A stretch of DNA of 5,462 bases, taken from positions 19,647 through 25,108 of the forward strand of contig NVXN01000004.1 in assembly GCA_002733915.1 (NCBI GenBank), written 5' to 3'. This DNA is from Aequorivita sp. (lineage in GTDB: Bacteria; Bacteroidota; Bacteroidia; Flavobacteriales; Flavobacteriaceae). Shown in pieces: positions 1 to 5,151 of the stretch (position 1 is the stretch's first letter; every line of letters begins with the position of its first letter). The position numbers were made by a program, and so were the translations under genes. The notes beneath the pieces are model-generated. The model saw only the letters and a program-made list of their open reading frames with translations. It did not search any database and was not told where the DNA came from.

Positions 1-2
1 AG

Positions 3-149
3 TATAAAGTTAAAGCACATTCGTTAAAATCCTTAAGTTTTGGAGAAATATTTATAGATTATATTTTACGAAAACCCCTTCATTGTAAAACTGGCAGTGG
101 GAAGCCTAAAAATTTGATAAAGATTATTGTTTTACAACAATTGCAGTAG
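3..149 (+). CDS. Possible C-terminal tail of an unidentified gene entering from the left edge
   Basis: Frame 3 is open from the window edge to a TAG at 147-149, giving about 48 codons such as SLKSLSFGEIFIDYILRKP. The codons (TTA, AAA, GAA, ATT) resemble those of the other genes, and a run this long is uncommon by chance in AT-rich DNA. I do not recognise the family. If real, its last eight codons would overlap the 3' end of the leftward gene that stops at 124-126, a tail-to-tail arrangement. The other two forward frames stop at once (TAA at 5-7 and 25-27), so a very short tail ending at 27 is an alternative, and the stretch could also be plain intergenic DNA. No start or diagnostic motif is visible. 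Confidence 0.27.
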   Translation, partial: YKVKAHSLKSLSFGEIFIDYILRKPLHCKTGSGKPKNLIKIIVLQQLQ

Positions 150-777
150 CTTTATTGCCGGTTAAAAGATTCCACTCATAAGAAGCTAGCAGATTACCAA
201 TTTCATCGTATATATTCAATTGCGCAGTATTGGGCCCAGAGGAACCTTGGTTTAGTGCTTCAAAATCTATTTTGTTAAACCCGTCCTGCAGTGGCAGATC
301 AAAACCACGAAAACTGCCTTCAAGTCTTGCCTGTGGTATGGCTATTTCCCCATTAACATAAATTCGGATCATATCACCATCCACAAATTCGTGGTCACGG
401 TACATAAAAGTAGCTTTTTTGGCAGTGGTTTTAAAATCGCCCAAATATTGGTCTTTCCCATATTCAGGCTTTTCCTCTTTATCTTTTGTGAAATATTTTG
501 GAGCTTTATTGGTTCCAGAATATTCCAATAAACCATCGCCGTTTTGCATATCAATCTGGTTTTCTTTTTCCTTACCTATTTCAGAATTGTCAGGTGTGTT
601 CGGGTTTTTGGTATTAGAAAGTGACGGCGCTTTGAGGGCAGGAATCTCAAAACCTGTTGGGCTATTCAGATTTGAATCGGTAGCATCAAAACGCACAGAA
701 TTATTGGGCAAATCTATTTGGGAGAATGTTACCCAACTGAACAGCACAAAACTGAAGAAAACTATTTGTTTTATCAT
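124..777 (-). CDS. Secreted protein with flexible linker and C-terminal beta-rich domain, function unknown
   Basis: 217 residues. Residues 1-20 form a signal peptide (MIKQ, then a hydrophobic core ending in VTFSQ), with cleavage probably next to the Gln as is common in Bacteroidota, so the protein should reach the periplasm or beyond. Residues 21-115 are a polar stretch rich in Pro, Asn, Lys and Glu with no clear fold, probably a linker. Residues 119-217 look like one compact beta domain: FMYRDHEFVDGD (124-135), IRIYVNGE (137-144), GFNKIDFEALNQGSSGPNTA (166-185) and a final YEWNLLTGNKATAIVV (200-215). From memory this domain recurs in uncharacterised flavobacterial secreted proteins. The alternation of strands, GFN turn and PNTA motif suggests a beta-sandwich, but no catalytic residues stand out. 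There is no lipobox Cys and no type IX sorting domain at the C terminus. The gene lies 83 bp downstream of the leftward 68-residue gene and has its own possible -7 element at 815-822. Function is unknown. Confidence 0.85.
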   Translation of the reverse strand: MIKQIVFFSFVLFSWVTFSQIDLPNNSVRFDATDSNLNSPTGFEIPALKAPSLSNTKNPNTPDNSEIGKEKENQIDMQNGDGLLEYSGTNKAPKYFTKDKEEKPEYGKDQYLGDFKTTAKKATFMYRDHEFVDGDMIRIYVNGEIAIPQARLEGSFRGFDLPLQDGFNKIDFEALNQGSSGPNTAQLNIYDEIGNLLASYEWNLLTGNKATAIVVKQ

Positions 778-814
778 ACCTATTAAGCTTTCTTGATATT
801 AACAACAATTGCAC

Positions 815-822
815 CAAAAATA
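815..822 (-). promoter_or_regulatory. Possible -7 element (TATTTTTG) for the secreted-protein gene
   Basis: On the minus strand this reads TATTTTTG, a full match to the Bacteroidota -7 consensus TAnnTTTG. It lies 37 bp before the ATG at 775-777, which would give a leader of about 30 nt. No clear -33 TTG is found 17-23 nt upstream, so the site may be weak or accidental in AT-rich DNA. Confidence 0.4.
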
Positions 823-860
823 GTATTCCATTTAAAATATATAATTTTAAAACTGAAAAA

Positions 861-1067
861 TTATTTTTTTCGATTTTTTCGTTTTCCTCGCCATACGAAA
901 AACAGTAACACCACGCATAACGGAAGTACGATATAAATAATAATATCTGCCGGGTTTGATAAATCTATTGGTTTTTCACTAGGCTTTGGTACTTCGGTGG
1001 GCTTTTGCGCATATAGCGTCGTACACCATACATACAGTGCTGCAAAAAGAATTTTTTTAAATGTCAT
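861..1067 (-). CDS. Small membrane protein: signal peptide, Pro-rich segment, one transmembrane helix, basic tail
   Basis: 68 residues. Residues 1-20 look like a cleavable signal peptide ending LYA before Gln21. Residues 21-36 are Pro-, Lys- and Glu-rich (KPTEVPKPSEKP). PIDLSNPADI leads into one transmembrane helix at about 42-59, followed by the strongly basic tail RGKRKNRKK. The positive-inside rule puts the C terminus in the cytoplasm and the short Pro-rich part in the periplasm (type I topology). I recall similar peptides of 60-70 residues in Flavobacteriaceae, sometimes carrying the misleading name 'adenylosuccinate synthetase'; nothing here resembles that enzyme. The start at 1065-1067 is the only ATG placed to give the signal peptide, and a possible promoter lies at 1090-1120. 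It is divergent from the sigma factor gene, with 127 bp between the starts, and leads into the secreted-protein gene 83 bp downstream. Function is unknown. Confidence 0.8.
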   Translation of the reverse strand: MTFKKILFAALYVWCTTLYAQKPTEVPKPSEKPIDLSNPADIIIYIVLPLCVVLLFFVWRGKRKNRKK

Positions 1068-1089
1068 AGAAATTTTCTTTTAAAGTATG

Positions 1090-1120
1090 CAAAAAAAATT
1101 ATATACTGAAATTTTAACAA
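1090..1120 (-). promoter_or_regulatory. Possible promoter of the 68-residue membrane protein gene
   Basis: On the minus strand a TTG (complement of 1118-1120) is followed after 20 nt by TTTTTTTG (complement of 1090-1097). The spacing fits the Bacteroidota pattern TTG-N17-23-TAnnTTTG, with one mismatch in the -7 box (T for A). Transcription would begin about 15 nt before the ATG. The -33 triplet falls inside the inverted repeat at 1114-1130. Confidence 0.38.
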
Positions 1121-1130
1121 CTTCTGTTAA
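1114..1130. repeat. Perfect inverted repeat TTAACA-N5-TGTTAA between divergent genes
   Basis: Arms TTAACA (1114-1119) and TGTTAA (1125-1130) are exact reverse complements around the spacer ACTTC. The repeat lies in the region shared by the leftward small membrane protein gene and the rightward sigma factor gene, 64 bp before the sigma factor ATG. It overlaps the proposed leftward -33 triplet and ends just before a TTTG at 1134-1137 that could be the rightward -33. The size and symmetry suit a dimeric regulator's operator, but six-base AT-rich arms can also arise by chance. No regulator gene in this window points to it. Confidence 0.35.
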
Positions 1131-1134
1131 CTAT

Positions 1135-1165
1135 TTGGAAATTACCATAAAATGTATTACTATGC
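1135..1165 (+). promoter_or_regulatory. Weak candidate promoter of the sigma factor gene
   Basis: TTG at 1135-1137 is followed after 20 nt by TACTATGC (1158-1165). The spacing matches the Bacteroidota -33/-7 layout, but the -7 box keeps only the TA and one T of TAnnTTTG. This would start transcription near 1170, about 25 nt before the ATG. It is the best candidate I could find rather than a convincing one. Confidence 0.25.
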
Positions 1166-1194
1166 CGTGTTATTATTAAAAACCAAGAGAATAT

Positions 1195-2061
1195 ATGAGA
1201 CAACTTAAGATCACGAAGCAAGTTACCAATCGCGAAACCAAATCTTTAAATAGCTATTTACAGGATGTAAGCAAGATAGATTTAATAACAGCCGAAGAGG
1301 AGGTTGAATTGGCACAACGCATTCGTGAAGGAGATCAAGCTGCGCTAAATAAGCTGAGCAGAGCAAACTTAAGATTTGTGATTTCCGTGGCAAAACAATA
1401 TCAAAATCAGGGATTGAGTCTTCCCGACCTTATAAATGAAGGGAATGTAGGTTTGGTAAAAGCCGCCAAAAGGTTTGATGAAACCCGCGGTTTCAAATTT
1501 ATATCTTACGCCGTTTGGTGGATCCGTCAAGCCATTTTGCAAGCTATCGCAGAGCAATCACGTGTTGTACGCTTACCGTTAAACAAAATTGGTGACATAA
1601 ATAAAATTAAAAAGGCCTCCATACACTTAGAGCAAAAATTTCAGCGTATTCCCACTGCAGCTGAAATAGCCAAAGAACTTGATTTCAGTGAATCAAAAGT
1701 GAAAAGTTCACTTAAAAATTCCACGCGAAGTCTCTCAATGGACGCACCTTTCCAGGAAGGTGAAAACGATAATAACTTATACGATGTGCTTAGCTCTGGC
1801 GAAAGCCCAAACCCAGATAAAAGTTTATTGCACGAGTCACTTCGCATTGAGATAAACCGCGCTCTTGATACTTTAGCACCACGAGAGGCTGATGTTGTAA
1901 AACTTAACTTTGGTTTATGTGGGCAGCCGCCAATGACGCTACAGGAAATTGGCGATACCTTTGATTTAAGCCGAGAACGGGTGAGACAAATACGCGAAAA
2001 AGCAATCAGAAGGCTTCGCCAAACCTCAAAAAGCCATATCTTGAAAAAATATTTGGGCTAA
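1195..2061 (+). CDS. rpoD: Sigma-70 family RNA polymerase sigma factor, RpoD/SigA type, possibly a group 2 paralogue
   Basis: 288 residues, the compact Bacteroidota form without region 1.1 or the non-conserved insert. Region 1.2 spans about 17-45 ([20 protein letters not shown]). Region 2 spans about 48-126 and includes [31 protein letters not shown] (core binding) and the melting and -10 recognition helix [20 protein letters not shown]. Region 3 covers about 127-205, with the region 3.2 finger around [11 protein letters not shown]. Region 4 covers about 215-280, with the helix-turn-helix [20 protein letters not shown] (251-270) for -33 contact. It binds core polymerase and directs promoter recognition. 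Compared from memory with the usual flavobacterial RpoD, it is one residue longer near 191-193 ([12 protein letters not shown] against EGEDSNLYDVL) and has [23 protein letters not shown] where VIRLYFGLGDQHPMTLEEIGETF is common. It may therefore be a second, primary-like sigma, so the symbol is family-level only. The gene is single, followed by a hairpin at 2071-2099. Confidence 0.93.
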   Translation: MRQLKITKQVTNRETKSLNSYLQDVSKIDLITAEEEVELAQRIREGDQAALNKLSRANLRFVISVAKQYQNQGLSLPDLINEGNVGLVKAAKRFDETRGFKFISYAVWWIRQAILQAIAEQSRVVRLPLNKIGDINKIKKASIHLEQKFQRIPTAAEIAKELDFSESKVKSSLKNSTRSLSMDAPFQEGENDNNLYDVLSSGESPNPDKSLLHESLRIEINRALDTLAPREADVVKLNFGLCGQPPMTLQEIGDTFDLSRERVRQIREKAIRRLRQTSKSHILKKYLG

Positions 2062-2070
2062 ACCAATATG

Positions 2071-2099
2071 TTAAAATATTGAAGGCTTCAATATTTTAA
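2071..2099 (+). terminator. Perfect 13-bp-stem hairpin after the sigma factor gene
   Basis: TTAAAATATTGAA (2071-2083) and TTCAATATTTTAA (2087-2099) are exact reverse complements around a GGC loop, starting 9 nt after the stop codon. The stem is AT-rich and no separate run of T follows, although the 3' arm itself contains TTTT. The position between two rightward genes fits a terminator of the sigma factor transcript. Without a clear U-tract it could instead act as an mRNA 3'-end stabiliser. Confidence 0.62.
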
Positions 2100-2132
2100 G
2101 AAATTCTTAGTAACGGGTTTTATTTCTGCGGT

Positions 2133-2140
2133 TATCTTTA
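2133..2140 (+). promoter_or_regulatory. Possible -7 element (TATCTTTA) for the permease-channel operon
   Basis: TATCTTTA matches TAnnTTTG at all fixed positions but the last (A for G) and lies 21 bp before the permease ATG. Only a TTA at 2107-2109 offers itself as a -33 element, 23 nt upstream. A promoter is expected in this gap because the hairpin at 2071-2099 separates the permease from the sigma factor gene. Confidence 0.33.
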
Positions 2141-2161
2141 TAAGGCTAACCATCAAACCAA

Positions 2162-3979
2162 ATGACCACAGAAATAATTCTCGTTTTTTCTATTCTATTT
2201 GTAACCATTATTCTTTTCGCATTCGAAATTTTTACGGTTGACAAAATTGCGATGCTTATTATCGCTTCGCTCGCACTCACTGGATTAGTAAACCCTGAAG
2301 AAGCAATTTCCGGATTTTCAAATACGGCGACAATAACCGTCCTATCCTTAATGATTATTGCCCTGGCGCTGGAGGACAATGGGGTTATTGCTTCACTGGC
2401 GCGGCTTCTTAAAAACCTCCATATATTACCGCTTTTCTTATTGCTTCCTGTATTAATGTTTATAACAGGTGGTATTTCAGCATTTATAAATACTACGGCT
2501 GTTGTAATTGTTTTTATCAAAATAATTTCAGAATTATCAAAACGTTTTAACTTGTCGCAAAGTAAGCTGCTCTTACCTATTTCCTTCGCTGGTATTTTAG
2601 GGGGAAGCTGTACCTTGATGGGAACATCCACAAATCTTATCGTGAATTCGGTCGCAAGAGATTTAGGCGCTGAGCGTTTCAGTTTTTTTGAATTTACTAT
2701 GTTTGGCAGCATTTTTCTAGCTGTTGGAATTATTGTAATAACAATAGCTTCAAAATGGCTTCCGAAGGATTCCAAGGAAAATCTACAGGACGCCTATGAT
2801 TTGGATAATTATGTAACAACTGTGGTTATTAATAAAGATTCTGATCTAATTGATAAGAAAATTGAAGACACTTTTTTGTATACCAGTCCAGAAATATCAA
2901 TTTTAAAACTAAACCGGAACAAGCAAATAACGAACGCTCCCGGACGTTACATTACCCTAAAGGCTAGGGATAAACTGGTATTGATGTGTGATTTGGAAAA
3001 CCTTGCAAAACTTAACGAGGCCAAAGATTTAAGCGTCCATAAAACTAAGGAAAGCATCCATAAAAAAGAGGATGAAACCGAAGAAGATAGCTTCAAAAAG
3101 CAAGAGGATATAAGTCTGGTTGAACTTTTGATTCTTCCAGGTTCCATTTTAATTGGTAAAACCTTAAAACAGCTTAGAAAGCAAACACTTCAAAACGCGC
3201 TGCCAATAGCCATAAAAAAGCGCAGGAATATTCGAAACACCAAGGAACGATTGGTTCGCAAAAATATTGATCAAATTACACTTAAACCCGGGGACAGATT
3301 ACTGGTAGAAATTTCTAAGGATGAAATAAACCAACTGAATGAAATGGAAAACGTGGCCATACTACGTGAGCACGAAACCAAGCCTTCGGTAGATAGAAAA
3401 AAAAGGAGTATCTCATTTGCCATTCTGATATTGGTAGTTGGATTGGCAGCAAGTGGGGTTTTGAGCATTTTAATAAGCGCCATAACTGGCGTGGGGCTTT
3501 TGCTCTTAACACGTTGCTTAGATTTAAATGATGTATACCATCGAATAAATTGGCAGGTCATATTTTTACTTGCAGGGATGATCCCTTTAGGGATTGCAAT
3601 GAACAATACCGGTGCTGATAAATGGATTTCAGACCACTTGCTTGATATTTTGAGCGGACAATCAAATATTATAATAATTGGGCTTATCTTTTTAATAACG
3701 ATGCTCATGAGCAGTGTGGTAAGCAATAATGCCACGGCAATTATAATGACGCCTATTGCAATAGCCGTTGCCGTGGGGCTGGATTTAGCGATGAAACCTT
3801 TTATTTTGGCAGTACTTTTTGGCGCCAATTTTAGCTTTTTTACCCCAATGGGCTACCAAACAAATACCTTAATCTATGGGATGGGCTTTTATAAGTTCAA
3901 ACATTTCTTTATAATTGGTGGCATTCTTTCCATAATCCTATGGATTTTGGGTACATTTATGCTTTCAACATTATTTTAA
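2162..3979 (+). CDS. SLC13/DASS-type permease with two internal RCK_C (TrkA-C) domains
   Basis: 605 residues. An N-terminal membrane half (about 1-198) and a C-terminal membrane half (about 416-605) flank a soluble segment, the layout of the SLC13-like bacterial permeases with TrkA-C inserts (the YfbS/SdcS-related group of the ion transporter superfamily). Each half has a pair of polar hairpin motifs typical of the family: FINTTAVV (108-115) with GTSTNLIVN (154-162), and SNNATAIIMTP (521-531) with TPMGYQTN (561-568). These form the pseudo-symmetric substrate and cation site. The insert contains two RCK_C-like domains, about 212-285 (ending ARDKLVLMCD) and about 318-400 (ending KPGDRLLVEISKDEI). 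They are joined by a highly charged linker at 288-317. RCK_C domains usually bind a small ligand and regulate transport. The substrate cannot be read from the sequence; family members carry dicarboxylates, sulfate or other anions, usually with Na+. The start was chosen because it gives a first membrane helix at once and lies 21 bp after a possible -7 element. The MscS gene follows after 11 bp. Confidence 0.9.
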   Translation: MTTEIILVFSILFVTIILFAFEIFTVDKIAMLIIASLALTGLVNPEEAISGFSNTATITVLSLMIIALALEDNGVIASLARLLKNLHILPLFLLLPVLMFITGGISAFINTTAVVIVFIKIISELSKRFNLSQSKLLLPISFAGILGGSCTLMGTSTNLIVNSVARDLGAERFSFFEFTMFGSIFLAVGIIVITIASKWLPKDSKENLQDAYDLDNYVTTVVINKDSDLIDKKIEDTFLYTSPEISILKLNRNKQITNAPGRYITLKARDKLVLMCDLENLAKLNEAKDLSVHKTKESIHKKEDETEEDSFKKQEDISLVELLILPGSILIGKTLKQLRKQTLQNALPIAIKKRRNIRNTKERLVRKNIDQITLKPGDRLLVEISKDEINQLNEMENVAILREHETKPSVDRKKRSISFAILILVVGLAASGVLSILISAITGVGLLLLTRCLDLNDVYHRINWQVIFLLAGMIPLGIAMNNTGADKWISDHLLDILSGQSNIIIIGLIFLITMLMSSVVSNNATAIIMTPIAIAVAVGLDLAMKPFILAVLFGANFSFFTPMGYQTNTLIYGMGFYKFKHFFIIGGILSIILWILGTFMLSTLF

Positions 3980-3990
3980 AAAAATGCAAG

Positions 3991-4884
3991 ATGGCCAAAG
4001 AAAATTTTTCAATTAACAATTCTATTTCAAATTTGTGGGACAAACTGGATGGCTGGCTAGATGCAATTATCCTAAAGCTTCCCAATTTTGTGGTTGCCAT
4101 TTTGGTAATGGTGATTTTTTACTTTATAGCCAAAGGCCTCCGAAGGCTATCCAATAGATTGCTTTTTCGTAAAATTTCCGAAGAATCCATAAAACAGATG
4201 CTTTCACGCATTGTATATGCTGTGGTACTGCTCATAGGATTTTTTATTGCGCTCGGCGTTATGCAACTTGACAAAGTTCTTACATCTGTACTCGCAGGTG
4301 CCGGTGTAGTGGGGTTGGCAATTGGTTTGGCCTTACAAGGTACATTGAGCAATACATTCTCTGGGCTAATGCTTTCTTTCTTGCCCAAGGTTCGCATTGG
4401 CGATTTTATTGAGACCCAAGGCAAAAATGGTTATGTAGATGAAATAAACCTTCGCAACATAACGATACGGCAAACAGACAATGAATACGTCATAATACCC
4501 AATTCCGTTTTTATAGAAAATCCTTTTACCAATTATTCCTTATCAAACCGGTCACGAATAGATGTAAGTTGTGGTGTGGGCTATGAAAGCGATTTACAAA
4601 AAGTTGAAGATTTGGTGGTAAAAATAATGTCAGAAAATTTTGAACAAAAGCACAATGAAGGAGTTGAATTCTTTTTTACTGAATTTGGTGACAGTTCCAT
4701 CAACTTTGTCACCCGCTTTTGGATATCCAGCACAAAACCAAAGCCAAAACTTGAGGCCCGGCACAAAGCAATTAAACTTATCAAGAAAAACTTTGACGAG
4801 GCTGGCATAAACATCCCGTTCCCTATCCGCACTTTGGATTTTGGAAAAAACAGGTTGCAAATTGCACCCAATAAGGATGAGTAA
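3991..4884 (+). CDS. MscS-type small-conductance mechanosensitive channel
   Basis: 297 residues from the ATG at 3991, close to the 286 of E. coli MscS. This start (MAKENFSINN) is preferred over an in-frame ATG at 3940, which would add 17 residues read inside the 3' end of the permease gene. Membrane helices lie at about 31-47, 72-90 and 97-128. The third is the pore helix: GLAIGLALQGTLSN (108-121) aligns with E. coli GLAVGLALQGSLSN. Leu109 and Leu113 match the vapour-lock gate residues Leu105 and Leu109, and Gly117 matches the kink Gly113. The beta domain follows (RIGDFIETQGKNGYVDEINL, 135-154; VIIPNSVFIENPFTNYS, 167-183), then the mixed alpha/beta domain ending in GINIPFPIRTLDF (272-284). 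It is an inner-membrane heptamer that opens under tension to release solutes after hypo-osmotic shock. It is very probably co-transcribed with the permease 11 bp upstream, suggesting joint control of ion or osmolyte balance. Confidence 0.93.
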   Translation: MAKENFSINNSISNLWDKLDGWLDAIILKLPNFVVAILVMVIFYFIAKGLRRLSNRLLFRKISEESIKQMLSRIVYAVVLLIGFFIALGVMQLDKVLTSVLAGAGVVGLAIGLALQGTLSNTFSGLMLSFLPKVRIGDFIETQGKNGYVDEINLRNITIRQTDNEYVIIPNSVFIENPFTNYSLSNRSRIDVSCGVGYESDLQKVEDLVVKIMSENFEQKHNEGVEFFFTEFGDSSINFVTRFWISSTKPKPKLEARHKAIKLIKKNFDEAGINIPFPIRTLDFGKNRLQIAPNKDE

Positions 4885-4917
4885 AAAATTTATAAAGTTT
4901 AAATTAAGATATTGCAT

Positions 4918-5055
4918 ATGAAAAAATTGCTTAGAATATTGTTGGCAGGTTGGGGCGCCAAAAAGATTGGCGGCGGCAAATGTGGCTGCATTGGCACAAT
5001 TGTAGTTTTCCTAATCCTTTATTGGTTGTTGGGTTTCGTATTTGATGTTTTTTGA
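4918..5055 (+). CDS. 45-residue Gly-rich single-span membrane peptide (GWGAKK-GGG type)
   Basis: ATG at 4918 to TGA at 5053-5055. The peptide begins MKKLLRILLAGWGAKKIGGG, then KCGCIGT, then one transmembrane helix (about 27-43, IVVFLILYWLLGFVFDV). The N-terminal part is basic and amphipathic with a Gly-rich hinge, so the N terminus should stay in the cytoplasm. The CGC pair sits at the membrane edge. The codons look like those of the neighbours, and I recall similar short peptides in other Flavobacteriaceae (an LLAGWGAKK-GGG start and a Trp-rich helix), which supports a real gene despite its size. It lies 33 bp after the MscS stop with no clear promoter or terminator between them, so it may be the last gene of the permease-channel operon. 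The lipoprotein gene follows after 96 bp with its own promoter. Function is unknown. It could be a small membrane regulator or part of an envelope complex, but nothing in the sequence decides this. Confidence 0.72.
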   Translation: MKKLLRILLAGWGAKKIGGGKCGCIGTIVVFLILYWLLGFVFDVF

Positions 5056-5115
5056 GAAACTACTTTTAACAAAACAATAGCATCCATTAACTAATTTTTT
5101 TGAGAGGTACGCGGT

Positions 5116-5123
5116 TATATTTG
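5116..5123 (+). promoter_or_regulatory. Bacteroidota -7 promoter element (TATATTTG) of the OmpA-like lipoprotein gene
   Basis: TATATTTG is an exact match to TAnnTTTG and lies 28 bp before the ATG, so transcription would start near 5130 with a leader of about 22 nt. The nearest TTG (5100-5102) is only 13 nt upstream, shorter than the usual 17-23, so the -33 element is unclear. Abundant OmpA-like proteins usually have strong promoters, which fits the perfect -7 box. Confidence 0.65.
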
Positions 5124-5151
5124 CACTACAAACCTTTAAAAACTTAGTATT

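Noticed and set aside
419..796. 125-codon rightward open frame opposite the secreted-protein gene
   Set aside because: It is antisense to a gene with a clear signal peptide and domain pattern, and its own translation shows no recognisable family features.
2146..2775. 209-codon leftward open frame opposite the permease N-terminal half
   Set aside because: It mirrors the membrane-helix codons of the permease on the other strand. The forward frame has family motifs, and the reverse one has only Ile-, Ser- and Lys-rich low-information sequence.
3271..3828. 185-codon leftward open frame opposite the permease C-terminal half
   Set aside because: Same reason: complementary codons of hydrophobic helices give an apparent hydrophobic reverse frame without motifs of its own.
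3940..3990. Upstream in-frame ATG for the MscS gene, adding 17 residues
   Set aside because: It lies within the coding end of the permease gene, and the added residues are not typical of MscS. The ATG at 3991 gives the usual length and an 11-bp gap.
5062..5102. Possible terminator with a run of seven T (5095-5101) after the 45-residue peptide
   Set aside because: No stem of more than three base pairs can be formed just before the T run. It is more likely part of the lipoprotein promoter region.
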